Shown here: positions 1-7,854 of the stretch, piece by piece
How the letters are laid out: every line of letters begins with the position of its first letter
How positions within the stretch are numbered: the first letter of the stretch is position 1
DNA from: a virus
Direction: 5' to 3' (one strand)
Virus record (IMG/VR): IMGVR_UViG_3300025642_000026
Coordinates: 1-26,177 of that record
Length of the DNA: 26,177 bases
Translations under genes and position numbers: made by a program
Notes under the pieces: model-generated
The model's database searches: none
Told to the model about the DNA's origin: nothing
The model's input: only the letters and a program-made list of their open reading frames with translations

Positions 1-1
1 C

Positions 2-301
2 GCTAATTTAAGTGACGCTGATTTACGTGGCGCTAATTTAAGTGGCGCTAATTTAAGTGGCGCTAATTTACGTGGCGCTGATTTAAGTGACGCTGATTTA
101 CGTGGCGCTAATTTAAGTGACGCTGATTTAAGTTACGCTGATTTACGTGGCGCTAATTTAAGTGGCGCTAATTTACGTGACGCTGATTTAAGTGGCGCTA
201 ATTTAAGTGGCGCTAATTTAAGTGGCGCTAATTTACGTGACGCTAATTTACGTGGCGCTGATTTAAGTGACGCTGATTTACGTGGCGCTAATTTAGACTA
301 T
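2..301 (+). repeat. 15-bp tandem repeat, 20 units, coding
   Basis: Twenty back-to-back 15-bp units (consensus GCTAATTTAAGTGGC) encode the pentapeptides. Units differ at only a few positions: A/G at base 4 (Asn/Asp), A/C at base 10 (Ser/Arg) and bases 13-14 (Gly/Asp/Tyr). Units 5-7 plus the next 9 bases are copied exactly in units 17-19 plus the next 9 bases: 61-115 equals 241-295 over 55 nt. The last unit ends GACTAT. The array may continue to the left of the window. Confidence 0.97.
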
Positions 302-493
302 TCAAGCGGTATCCCTTTTTGGTGTGGTGGAACAAAGGTAAAAATAGATAGACGTATATCGCTACAATTACTATATCATTTTTACAACCAACAGCATGAA
401 GATGAAGAAATAAAAGAAGCTATTAAACCACTTAAAAGGCTGGCGCAAGAATTTCACGAAAAACACCAGAAAGAAGCACCTAGAATTAAATAA
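2..493 (+). CDS. Pentapeptide-repeat protein, 5' partial
   Basis: The reading frame is open from the left edge of the window to TAA 491-493, giving 163 visible residues; the start codon lies outside. The first 100 residues are 20 consecutive pentapeptides of the form A(N/D)L(S/R)(G/D/Y), the pattern of the pentapeptide-repeat family, which folds as a right-handed quadrilateral beta helix with Leu facing inward. The last unit is ANLDY. A non-repeat tail follows, starting [18 protein letters not shown] and ending in a helical, charged segment (positions 301-490). From general recollection, similar tails occur in phage-borne pentapeptide proteins. Molecular function cannot be read from the sequence: some family members are DNA mimics acting on gyrase, but most are uncharacterised. 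The gene is AT-rich and lies upstream of the nuclease-helicase-methyltransferase group, so it is probably accessory. Confidence 0.9.
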   Translation, partial: ANLSDADLRGANLSGANLSGANLRGADLSDADLRGANLSDADLSYADLRGANLSGANLRDADLSGANLSGANLSGANLRDANLRGADLSDADLRGANLDYSSGIPFWCGGTKVKIDRRISLQLLYHFYNQQHEDEEIKEAIKPLKRLAQEFHEKHQKEAPRIK

Positions 494-575
494 GCGTGAG
501 CATGAAGACCCAGGACAGGCGCAAAAGCGTGAGCGGCAGTTATATAGAGAAAAAACTTTATAGGGGGTGATGGTT

Positions 576-782
576 ATGAAGAAAACATATTTTTCTGCTG
601 GTACTTTTAGGCATTATTTTGGTGGTGGTGGTGGAACGTTTAGGATGTTAAGCACTGTAGATATACGTTGCCCTGCTGGTAAAGTAATTGACTCAATACA
701 AAAGTCTAAAGAGAATGAACTTTTTGCAGAAGTGCAAATAACGTCATTTAATATTGTGGATATAATTGCTGACACTGTTTAA
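576..782 (+). CDS. Small hypothetical protein with a Gly tract
   Basis: This encodes 68 residues of unknown function. Three in-frame starts are possible: GTG 567, ATG 570 and ATG 576. I chose ATG 576 because the purine tract AGGGGG (562-567) then lies 8 nt upstream, whereas it overlaps or abuts the other two. The protein has a Gly run near residues 16-20 (HYFGGGGGTFR), a single Cys, and a C-terminal half rich in Ile and Val that looks like alternating beta strands. It has no signal peptide or membrane segment. I do not recognise a family. It lies between the pentapeptide gene and the VRR-NUC gene and is AT-rich like both, so it is probably an accessory or early phage protein. The RBS and good codon structure support translation, but the call rests on little. 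Confidence 0.5.
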   Translation: MKKTYFSAGTFRHYFGGGGGTFRMLSTVDIRCPAGKVIDSIQKSKENELFAEVQITSFNIVDIIADTV

Positions 783-841
783 TGGGGCCGCATGAACTAC
801 ACACAAGTGTGGATGGATAACCGAGCAGAAAGAGGAGTGTG

Positions 842-1216
842 ATGAAAAATGAGCAAGAGGAATATCACGCACAATGTGCAATTTTCGATTGGGCAAACTT
901 GGAAGTTAACCGCCTGCCCGATCTTGAATTTATGTTCTCAACGCTTAACGGTGTGCGGTTGACCATCGGACAGGCTACAAAGGCAAAACGTAGCGGTAAT
1001 AAAAAGGGTGTGCCGGATATATGGCTACCTGCAAAGCGTGATAAATATAGCGGCCTTATTATTGAGCTGAAAAAAGTAAAAGGTGGTGTCGTGTCAAAGG
1101 AACAGAAACGGTGGATTGAATATTTACGCACTCAGGGATATTGTGCTTTAGTATGCAGGGGAAGTGAAGTGGCTATTGCCGAAATTAAATACTATTTGGC
1201 GGGGGTTGTGGAATGA
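842..1216 (+). CDS. VRR-NUC domain nuclease
   Basis: This 124-residue protein is almost entirely a VRR-NUC domain, a PD-(D/E)xK-type nuclease fold. Visible signatures are G-V-P-D at residues 56-59, followed by the strand GLIIELKKVKGG with E75 and K77 as the ExK pair. Next come S-x-x-Q (Q88) before the helix KRWIEYLRTQGY, then the strand CALVCRGSEVA and a terminal helix. Length suits stand-alone phage VRR-NUC proteins. The family includes the catalytic domain of eukaryotic FAN1 and many phage enzymes, often suspected of structure-specific or junction cleavage; the substrate here is unknown. ATG 842 is preferred over GTG 839 because of the AGAGGAG site at 831-837. The stop overlaps a following ATG (ATGA at 1213-1216). 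It is followed by a helicase and a methyltransferase, suggesting a DNA-processing or restriction-like unit. Confidence 0.88.
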   Translation: MKNEQEEYHAQCAIFDWANLEVNRLPDLEFMFSTLNGVRLTIGQATKAKRSGNKKGVPDIWLPAKRDKYSGLIIELKKVKGGVVSKEQKRWIEYLRTQGYCALVCRGSEVAIAEIKYYLAGVVE

Positions 1217-1249
1217 TTGAACTTGCTATACAAATGAAACGGGGTGGGC

Positions 1250-2614
1250 ATGGAATATCTTAAGTATCTACAAGATAAGCGGCATTGTTCTGGCAACGAT
1301 GGATTTGATTCGTTGTTTATACCAGACTATCTGTTTGACTTTCAAAAGCATACCGTTGAGTGGTCATTAAAAAAAGGGCGGTCTGCCGTGTTTGCTGATT
1401 GCGGGATGGGTAAAACTATAATGCAATTAGTATGGGCACAGAATGTAATTGAAAAAACAAACAAGCCCGTTTTAATTCTTGCACCGCTTGCCGTTTCATA
1501 TCAAACACAAGAAGAAGCTACAAAGTTTAACCTTGATTCTGAAGTTTCAACACAACCAGAAAAAGCAAAAATATATATTACCAATTATGAAAAGTTGGAT
1601 AAATTTAACCCGCATGATTTTGCAGGCATTGTGTGTGATGAAAGTTCAATATTGAAAAATTTTAACGGTTCAATAAAAAGCTCAATCAATCAGTTTGCAA
1701 GAAAGATAAAATATAGATTGCTTTGTACGGCAACAGCAGCACCAAACGATTATATTGAATTTGGAACGTCAAGCGAAGCGTTAGGGTATTTAGGATACAT
1801 GGACATGCTGAACAGATTTTTTAAGAATCAGCAAAATAATTCTGCAATGCGTAGTTTTTATGGTGAAGCCCCTAAGTGGCGTTTCCGTGGGCATAGTGAG
1901 CGCCCGTTCTGGCAATGGCTTTGTTCCTGGTCGTTGGCATACCGCAAGCCCTCTGACTTAGGTTTTAATGATGGTGATTTTATTTTAAAACCACTAAGCG
2001 AAAACAAACATTTTATAGATAATACAAAACCGCTCGATAATATGCTTTTTTCTTTTGCGGCATCAACATTGCCAGAGCAACGGCAAGAATTGAGGCACAC
2101 ATTAAAAGAACGGTGCGAGCTTGCTGTTGACATTGTAAGAGGCAAAGAAGATCAATCAATAATATGGTGTCACTTAAATGAAGAGGCCGACTGGTTGCGT
2201 GTTAATTTAGGAAATGATTGTGTTGAAGTTAGCGGTAAGGATAAAGACGAAAAGAAAATTGAAAAGTTTTCGCAGTTCACGCATGGCAAAGCTAAGGTAT
2301 TGATTACTAAGCCTAAAATTGGTGCATGGGGGTTGAACTTTCAAAATTGTAATCATATGGTTTATTTTCCATCACATTCATATGAACAATATTATCAGTC
2401 GGTTAGGCGCTGTTGGCGGTTTGGTCAAAAAAAAGAAGTAACGGTTGATATTATTACAACTCCAGGCGGCGAAAAAGTATTAGACAATCTTCAAAGAAAA
2501 TCAGATCAAGCAGTAAAAATGTTTGATAATTTGGTTGCAGAAATGAATAATGAAAAGGCAATACTTGCCATTGATAAATTTAAAACTGAACAGGAGGTTC
2601 CGACATGGCTGTAA
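1250..2614 (+). CDS. SNF2-type DEAD/DEAH-box helicase-like ATPase
   Basis: This encodes 454 residues with the superfamily 2 helicase core. Visible motifs are Walker A CGMGKT (51-56), a Walker B of the form DESS (130-133) replacing DEAH, motif III TATAAP (160-165) and the arginine-finger motif QSVRRCWRFGQ (383-393). The spacing and the RxxRxGQ ending are those of SNF2-like ATPases. Such proteins translocate along duplex DNA using ATP; many phages carry a short version like this beside a nuclease. ATG 1250 is chosen over GTG 1244 because GGGG (1241-1244) sits 5 nt upstream. A 16-codon reading frame beginning at the ATGA overlap (1213) runs into this start and may couple translation. The stop overlaps the methyltransferase start by 10 nt, implying co-translation. 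No nuclease or recognition domain is fused to it. Confidence 0.9.
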   Translation: MEYLKYLQDKRHCSGNDGFDSLFIPDYLFDFQKHTVEWSLKKGRSAVFADCGMGKTIMQLVWAQNVIEKTNKPVLILAPLAVSYQTQEEATKFNLDSEVSTQPEKAKIYITNYEKLDKFNPHDFAGIVCDESSILKNFNGSIKSSINQFARKIKYRLLCTATAAPNDYIEFGTSSEALGYLGYMDMLNRFFKNQQNNSAMRSFYGEAPKWRFRGHSERPFWQWLCSWSLAYRKPSDLGFNDGDFILKPLSENKHFIDNTKPLDNMLFSFAASTLPEQRQELRHTLKERCELAVDIVRGKEDQSIIWCHLNEEADWLRVNLGNDCVEVSGKDKDEKKIEKFSQFTHGKAKVLITKPKIGAWGLNFQNCNHMVYFPSHSYEQYYQSVRRCWRFGQKKEVTVDIITTPGGEKVLDNLQRKSDQAVKMFDNLVAEMNNEKAILAIDKFKTEQEVPTWL

Positions 2615-3579
2615 TCAATCAAGAAATAAATGAAAAGTATGCGATTTATAATGGTGACTGCATAGAGGTTATGCAAGATATCCCGGATAGCAAAATACAT
2701 TTATCCGTTTATAGTCCGCCGTTTGGTGGTCTGTATAATTATTCAAGTAGTGAGCGCGACCTTTCAAACTGCGTTGACTATGATTCTTTTTTTGAACACT
2801 ATCGGTATGTTGTCAAACATATTGAACGTATTACAATTTCTGGCAGAATTTCTGCTGTGCATTGTACTGATGTTTCGTCTTCTAATTCTGGCAAGGATTA
2901 TCTTACAGACTTCCCTGGCGACATTATAAGATTACATCAAGATTGCGGGTTTGATTATATCGGGCGGCACACAATATGGAAAGAGCCTTTATGGGTACGC
3001 AACCGGACAATGCAACACAACCTATCCCACATAACAATCGTTAAAGACGGTGTGTATGGTGGCGTTGCTTCAGCTGATTATATGCTAATTTTTCGTAAAA
3101 AAGGGGAAAGCGTTGAGCCTGTAAAACATCCAACAGGACTCAATTATTATGCAGGTCAATGCCCGGTTCCTAAAGACATTGAAAAGCATCGGAACCATGT
3201 TGGAGATCAAAAACTTAATCGTTATTCTCATTGGATATGGCGGCGGTATGCTTCAAGCGTTTGGGATGATATAAACATGGGTCATGTTTTGCCTTTTCAG
3301 GATTGCAAAGAAGAAGATGACGAAAAGCATGTACACCCATTGCAACTTGACGTTATTGACCGAGTTGTAACATTGCGTTCCAATGAAGGTGAAACAGTGT
3401 TTACTCCGTTTATGGGTGTTGGCAGTGAAGTATACAGCCCCGTATGCTTGGGACGCAAGGGTATAGGCGTTGAGCTTAAAGAATCATATTACAGACAAGC
3501 TGTACAAAACATGAAAATTGCAGCAGGGAGTATAAATCCAACCAAGGAAAACATGCTTTTTAATAGTGATGAGTTGTAA
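2605..3579 (+). CDS. Site-specific DNA methyltransferase, beta class
   Basis: This encodes 324 residues of an S-adenosylmethionine-dependent amino-methyltransferase. The catalytic motif IV SPPF (37-40) comes first, a likely target-recognition region occupies the middle, HPLQ (244-247, motif X-like) follows, and the SAM-binding motif I FTPFMGVGS (266-274) with GIGVEL comes last. This permuted order defines the beta group. SPPF rather than DPPY resembles N4-cytosine enzymes such as M.PvuII, but N6-adenine specificity cannot be excluded. AGGAGG (2592-2597) lies 7 nt before ATG 2605, and the start overlaps the helicase stop. Without a cognate restriction enzyme by sequence, it may protect phage DNA from host restriction, or pair with the adjacent helicase and nuclease. 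The target sequence cannot be predicted here. Confidence 0.9.
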   Translation: MAVINQEINEKYAIYNGDCIEVMQDIPDSKIHLSVYSPPFGGLYNYSSSERDLSNCVDYDSFFEHYRYVVKHIERITISGRISAVHCTDVSSSNSGKDYLTDFPGDIIRLHQDCGFDYIGRHTIWKEPLWVRNRTMQHNLSHITIVKDGVYGGVASADYMLIFRKKGESVEPVKHPTGLNYYAGQCPVPKDIEKHRNHVGDQKLNRYSHWIWRRYASSVWDDINMGHVLPFQDCKEEDDEKHVHPLQLDVIDRVVTLRSNEGETVFTPFMGVGSEVYSPVCLGRKGIGVELKESYYRQAVQNMKIAAGSINPTKENMLFNSDEL

Positions 3580-3583
3580 TAAA

Positions 3584-3643
3584 ATGGAATATTTTTCAGT
3601 ACCCAAACCGCAGAAATACAAGAACAAATCAGATAATAGCTAA
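3584..3643 (+). pseudogene. Possible remnant of a DUF1064-like gene
   Basis: Twenty codons (ATG 3584 to TAA 3641-3643) encode a 19-residue peptide starting MEYFSVPKPQKYKNKS. From memory, DUF1064 family phage proteins (another PD-(D/E)xK-like group) often begin with a K-P-x-K-Y-x-N-K stretch before the conserved VDGI..DSKKEA segment. Here the frame stops directly after the KYKNKS part and no continuation is evident downstream in any frame. It could be a decayed start of such a gene, a tiny independent peptide, or chance. The resemblance is short and unsearched. Confidence 0.25.
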
Positions 3644-3684
3644 GCAGGAGCGCAGGGAGAGAAGAAACGTAATGAATAATCAAC

Positions 3685-3713
3685 TTGACAAAACCAATTG
3701 AAAAGACTATGGG
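3685..3713 (+). promoter_or_regulatory. Candidate sigma70-type promoter for late genes
   Basis: A perfect -35 hexamer TTGACA (3685-3690) is followed after 17 nt by TATGGG (3708-3713), which matches only three of six -10 bases. It lies in the only sizeable gap before the packaging genes, a sensible place for a late promoter. The weak -10 fits either dependence on a phage activator or a chance match. Confidence 0.3.
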
Positions 3714-3778
3714 TGAGGGTATATAGACCTCTTGAAAATGTTGCTACATAAAAAAGGAACTGTGCATGAGAGTTGAAA

Positions 3779-4378
3779 ATGGGTAAGAAGAAAGCTCGTA
3801 AAAAACAATTAACACCTAAAGACAAGATTTTTGTTTTAGAATATCTGGTTGACCTTGACCCGCATCGTGCTGCTATTGACGCAGGGTATAGAGAGTCAGT
3901 GGCACGGACTAAGGCATATCAGTGGGTTAGTAATAGTGAGTTAAAGCCGCAAGTCTATGAAGCTATCCAAAAAGCAATGGATAAACGGGCTGACAGGATT
4001 GAAATATCATCCGATAAGGTACTACAGGAAATTGCCAAGCTCGCATTTAATGACCCCCGCAAATTGTTTGATGATGATGGTAGGATTAAACCCATATCGG
4101 AATTGGATGAAAACACGGCGGCATGTATATGCGGCATAGAAATGTTTCATAAAGTTGTTGGTGATGACAAGGACGGTATGGCGGTTTTAACTAAAATCAA
4201 AATATCAGACAAGGGGCAGAACCTTGAACGGCTTGGCAAGCATTTAAAGTTGTTTACTGAGAAAGTTGATTTATCAAGCTCAGACGGGAGCATGTCACCA
4301 AACAAGCCCCTATCTAACGATGAACTAATTGTGGAGCTGAAAAAAAGAAATATGCCAGAGTCTTATTTTGAAGGCTAA
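3779..4378 (+). CDS. terS: Terminase small subunit
   Basis: This 199-residue protein is the DNA-recognition subunit of the packaging motor. The N-terminus has a basic stretch (KKKARKKQLTPKDK), then FVLEYLVDLDPHRAAIDAGYRES, the helix-turn-helix-like segment typical of the Terminase_2 family, followed by helical central and C-terminal parts. ATG 3779 is chosen; an in-frame TTG at 3773 is possible. No strong Shine-Dalgarno sits directly before ATG 3779. Instead AAGGAA (3754-3759) serves a 6-codon frame (ATG 3766, stop 3784-3786) that ends just past this start, so translation may be coupled. The gene is immediately followed, with an 11-nt overlap, by the large terminase, the usual pairing. Residues near the C-terminus (LSNDELIVELKKRNMPESYF) probably contact the large subunit by analogy. 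Confidence 0.88.
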   Translation: MGKKKARKKQLTPKDKIFVLEYLVDLDPHRAAIDAGYRESVARTKAYQWVSNSELKPQVYEAIQKAMDKRADRIEISSDKVLQEIAKLAFNDPRKLFDDDGRIKPISELDENTAACICGIEMFHKVVGDDKDGMAVLTKIKISDKGQNLERLGKHLKLFTEKVDLSSSDGSMSPNKPLSNDELIVELKKRNMPESYFEG

Positions 4379-5888
4379 CATTATATCAAAAATAAAGCCC
4401 GCCCCCACAATAGAGATGCTTGACCTGATTGAAGCCAGGATGAGCCACGAGGCTAACGAGAATTTCTACAAGTTTAGGCAGTTCATGGCTTCAGCATTCA
4501 AGAAGAAGGGTCTTAAGCTCGGATGGTTTCAGCGCGAAGTCTGCTATGCGTTAATGCAGTTTTTTAATGACTTCAAGGCAGGCAAGCGCCCAATACTTCT
4601 AATCGAAACGCCCCCACAGCACGGCAAGTCACACATGGTGGTCGATTTTATCGCGTGGGTATTAGGCCATGACCCTTCCTTACAAGTAATTTACACCTCT
4701 ATATCTGAGCGTTTAGGTATACGTGCAAACCTGAGATTACAGCGGATATTCGACTCAAATAAATATCAAAACTGTTTCAGAGATTCACGTATAGGGACGA
4801 ACAACGTAGTTACAATTTCAAATCAACAACTAAGAAACCGTGAAATGTTAGAGATGATAGGGCATGATGGTTCGTTCAGGAATACTACTATCAACGGTCA
4901 GATAGTCGGCGAGGGTCTTGATATTGGAGTAATTGACGACCCACTAAAAGGCAGAGAACAGGCAAACAGTAAAACAATCCGAGACAAAACATGGGACTGG
5001 TTAACAGATGATTTTTTCACACGGTTTTCTGAATATGCGGGATTTATCGGTATAGCGACTTCATGGCACATCGACGGCCCCCTTGAACGTCTTGCAAAGA
5101 AGAATCCCGACATAAAGATTTTGAAATATCCTGCAATAGTTGAGAGCCTGCCATACTCACGCACGCACGCTGATATGGAGAACAGGAAAGAAGGGGATGC
5201 CCTTTTTCCTAAACTTAAAAGCAAGGAGTTTTTGTTAGAGCGCCAAAAGTTAATGGCTTTACTATCATGGCAGAGCCTATATCAACAGAACCCACAACCA
5301 TTAGGCGGCAACCTGATAGACGGCAGTTTGTTCACACGGTATAAGGTTGCCCCGATTATCAAGTACCGGATAATATACGGCGATACGGCCTTAAAAACAG
5401 CAGAGGCAAACGACTACAGCGTACTTGAAGAGTGGGGAAAAGGGGAAGATGGTAAAATATACCTGCTGAATTTAAGAAGAGGTAAATGGACAGCCCCGGT
5501 GCTTGAGAAAACCCTTGAAGATTTTTGGTCAGAATGTGCGGCACGTGATTTAAATCTGTTCGGCACACTTCGCAAGGTAAAGATTGAGGACAAAGCAAGT
5601 GGGACTGGACTAATTCAGGGCATAAAGAAAAAGAATAAAATTCCCATTGAAGGCATCCCCAGAAGTGTTGACAAATACACAAGATGGTGCGATGTTTCAG
5701 GATATCAAGAAAGCGGTTATGTTTGCTTGCCAGATAATGCGCCGTGGGTCAGTGGCTTTATTGCAGAAAACGAAGAATTCACAGCAGACGACTCCCACCG
5801 ATACGATGACCAGATTGACCCGATGATGGATGCCATAAAGGAAATGCTTGCAGGGAACACCCTTGATATTTGGGAAAACTTGGCATAG
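4368..5888 (+). CDS. terL: Terminase large subunit
   Basis: This 506-residue protein is the ATP-driven packaging motor and headful nuclease. The ATPase half shows Walker A TPPQHGKS (81-88) and Walker B VIDDP (188-192). The C-terminal RNase H-like nuclease half shows acidic residues in the expected places: D339 in IIYGDTALKT, D408 in KIEDKASGTG, and the DDQIDPMMDA segment (480-489). Length and motif layout match the large-terminase group whose C-terminus is related to psiM2 ORF9. The best available start is TTG 4368, overlapping the small-subunit gene by 11 nt, with weak AGAG upstream (4357-4360). The first ATG would be codon 17 and would also keep the ATPase intact, so the exact start is uncertain. 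It acts at the portal vertex of the prohead. Confidence 0.93.
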   Translation: MKANIISKIKPAPTIEMLDLIEARMSHEANENFYKFRQFMASAFKKKGLKLGWFQREVCYALMQFFNDFKAGKRPILLIETPPQHGKSHMVVDFIAWVLGHDPSLQVIYTSISERLGIRANLRLQRIFDSNKYQNCFRDSRIGTNNVVTISNQQLRNREMLEMIGHDGSFRNTTINGQIVGEGLDIGVIDDPLKGREQANSKTIRDKTWDWLTDDFFTRFSEYAGFIGIATSWHIDGPLERLAKKNPDIKILKYPAIVESLPYSRTHADMENRKEGDALFPKLKSKEFLLERQKLMALLSWQSLYQQNPQPLGGNLIDGSLFTRYKVAPIIKYRIIYGDTALKTAEANDYSVLEEWGKGEDGKIYLLNLRRGKWTAPVLEKTLEDFWSECAARDLNLFGTLRKVKIEDKASGTGLIQGIKKKNKIPIEGIPRSVDKYTRWCDVSGYQESGYVCLPDNAPWVSGFIAENEEFTADDSHRYDDQIDPMMDAIKEMLAGNTLDIWENLA

Positions 5889-5937
5889 AATAAGGACATA
5901 AAATTATAAACGGCAAAATTCTGGAGGGATGAGCCAT

Positions 5938-6207
5938 ATGGAAAATCAAACAGATGAAATTAAAGAACTTAAAAAGAAACTACGGGAAAGAGCAAAACAG
6001 GCAACGCGATTTAGAAAAACAATAAGAGATCAAACTAGTCAATTAGTGTCAGTGATTACAGATAGAAATGCAGCGGTAGAAAGCGCGGAAATATGGAGAG
6101 AGTATGCTTATTCAGAAGCACTACAATATCAAAAACGGATTAGAAATTTAAAACTAAACATATATGAACAATTTGGATGTTTATCGTTTTTCACATTAAA
6201 ACATTAA
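5938..6207 (+). CDS. Small coiled-coil protein of unknown function
   Basis: This encodes 89 residues, highly charged and predicted helical. Residues 5-60 have a heptad-like pattern with many Lys, Glu and Arg (IKELKKKLRERAKQATRF), and the C-terminus turns hydrophobic and aromatic (EQFGCLSFFTLKH). ATG 5938 is preferred to ATG 5929 because GGAGGG (5923-5928) touches 5929 but lies 9 nt from 5938. It sits between the large terminase and the portal, where terminase-portal genes normally adjoin, and is more AT-rich than either neighbour. That suggests an inserted accessory gene (moron) rather than a core packaging part. I do not recognise a family, and no signal peptide or membrane segment is seen. 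Confidence 0.7.
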   Translation: MENQTDEIKELKKKLRERAKQATRFRKTIRDQTSQLVSVITDRNAAVESAEIWREYAYSEALQYQKRIRNLKLNIYEQFGCLSFFTLKH

Positions 6208-6220
6208 ACAGGAGTACACA

Positions 6221-7843
6221 ATGTCAAATAAGAAAAATAGAAAGCGCGCGCCGAAACCAGCAGCCGACAGCAAAGCCCCAGCCCTTGACGGTTTTACTTC
6301 ATATGCAGCCAAGCTGGGAGCGCAGCCGAACAGCGGGAACCTGCTGAGTCAAGCAAGTTACCAGACAGCTAAACGATTCAGCAAGGCAGAGCTTGACGCA
6401 GCATATCGTGGTAGTTGGATAGTCGGCGCGATTATTGACATGATTGCAGAGGACATGACCCGTGAGGGCATTGAGATAAACGGACTTGAACCCGATGAAA
6501 TAAGCCTGATTAAAACCGCACAGACTCGCATGAAAATAGCGAAGTCATTGAACGACGGTATAAGGTGGGGAAGGCTTTATGGCGGCGCTGTTGGTGTGCT
6601 TCAGGTTTCAGGGGCAAAATTAGGGACACCGCTTGACATTAACCGGATCGCACAGGGCGGTTTCAAAGGTGTGGCAATCTATGACCGTTATCAGATTGAC
6701 CCGATACCAAATAAGATAATCAAAGAAGGTCCCGAGATCGGAATGCCTGAATTTTATCGCATGACAACAGGGCATAATGTAAATGAGGAAATACATCACA
6801 GCCGTGTCCTTCGATTTATAGGCGTTGAGCTGCCCTGGGAAGCAATGGAAGCAGAGCAGTTTTGGGGCGCGTCTGTAATAGAACGGATATACGACCGACT
6901 GATTGCATACGATACGGCGACATTTGCAACAGCAAACTTACTTACAAAAGCCCATTTAAGAACCATAATGTTAGACGGCTTACGTGAAATTATGGCTGCT
7001 GGTGGCGTAGCAGAAGAGAACCTTTTTAAATGGGTAGGGTGGCTTTCCTACATGCAGAACTCCGAAGGCATCACGCTCCTTGATAAGAACGATGACTCCA
7101 AAAGCGAGAGCTATACTTTTGCCGGCCTTGAAGGTGTGCTGGGAAAATTCGAGCAGCAGTTATGCGGCGCTGCTGGCATATCTGGCACAAGACTATTCGG
7201 GATGCCGCCTGTTGGTTTCAACTCAACGGGCGAAAGCGATACCCGTAACTACTATGATACGGTTAAAAGCGCACAGGAATCACGCCTACGCGACCCGCAG
7301 CACACAATACTTGCATGTACCTATCAGTCAGAATATGGCAAGCCCTTGCCCGATACCGTCACGTTTTCATTCGTTCCACTGTGGCAGCTTTCAGCGGTTG
7401 AAAAAGCCGACATTGCACAGAAAAATGAAACGACTGTTCAAGGCGCAGCAGACAGCGGGATCATTGATCAAGCGACAGCCCTCAAAGAGTTGAAAGCAAG
7501 TAGCGAAACGACCGGCACATTTTCAAACATCACGCAGGAACATATTGATGAGGCAGAAGAAGAACCGCCCGAAGCAGTAGAACTTGAACCGGGTGCAGAG
7601 GTTCAACCATCAGAGCAGGGAGAACTTGAAGCCGAGCCTGCTGATGCTGTTTCGCTTAATGGCGCACAGGTAACGTCAATGGTTGCAATAGCCGGACAAA
7701 TTGCAAGTGGTGAGCTGTCACGCGAGAGCGGACTTGAAATTCTCACGGTTGCTTTCCCCATAAGCCTAGCACAGGCACAAAAGATTATCGGGCCTGTTAC
7801 TGTGGAAGCCAAAGCAGCGGAAGAGAATACCGTTGATATTTAA
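6221..7843 (+). CDS. Portal protein, DUF1073 (Phage_portal_3) type
   Basis: This encodes 540 residues. The central body matches the DUF1073 portal group: AYRGSWIVGAIIDMIAEDM near residue 60, GIRWGRLYGGA, HSRVLRFIG, and WGASVIERIYDRLIAYDTA. GISGTRLFGMPPVGFNSTGE is followed by RNYYD, a segment typical of portal subunits. A Pro/Glu-rich linker (about 445-485) precedes a C-terminal helical module containing QIASGELSRESGLEIL, seen in other phage portals. AGGAG (6210-6214) lies 6 nt before the ATG. Twelve copies would form the DNA-entry ring and docking site for terminase. Databases sometimes label this family anti-CBASS Acb1-like. I see no paired HxT/HxS motifs of the active phosphoesterase, so structural portal is the safer reading. 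The head morphogenesis gene follows 11 nt later. Confidence 0.9.
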   Translation: MSNKKNRKRAPKPAADSKAPALDGFTSYAAKLGAQPNSGNLLSQASYQTAKRFSKAELDAAYRGSWIVGAIIDMIAEDMTREGIEINGLEPDEISLIKTAQTRMKIAKSLNDGIRWGRLYGGAVGVLQVSGAKLGTPLDINRIAQGGFKGVAIYDRYQIDPIPNKIIKEGPEIGMPEFYRMTTGHNVNEEIHHSRVLRFIGVELPWEAMEAEQFWGASVIERIYDRLIAYDTATFATANLLTKAHLRTIMLDGLREIMAAGGVAEENLFKWVGWLSYMQNSEGITLLDKNDDSKSESYTFAGLEGVLGKFEQQLCGAAGISGTRLFGMPPVGFNSTGESDTRNYYDTVKSAQESRLRDPQHTILACTYQSEYGKPLPDTVTFSFVPLWQLSAVEKADIAQKNETTVQGAADSGIIDQATALKELKASSETTGTFSNITQEHIDEAEEEPPEAVELEPGAEVQPSEQGELEAEPADAVSLNGAQVTSMVAIAGQIASGELSRESGLEILTVAFPISLAQAQKIIGPVTVEAKAAEENTVDI

Positions 7844-7854
7844 AGAGGCATAAA

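Noticed and set aside
1-301. CRISPR-like or non-coding tandem array
   Set aside because: The 15-bp units have no spacers and encode an unbroken pentapeptide-repeat protein, which explains the periodicity.
4368-5888. Intein or split in the large terminase
   Set aside because: Walker and nuclease motifs are present once each at normal spacing, with no extra splicing-type segment.
7080-7493. 137-codon forward frame inside the portal gene
   Set aside because: It lies wholly inside the portal gene in another frame, with no RBS and no recognisable protein pattern.
6221-7843. Anti-CBASS Acb1 enzyme
   Set aside because: The family label exists in databases, but no paired HxT/HxS catalytic motifs were seen, and length and context fit a portal protein.
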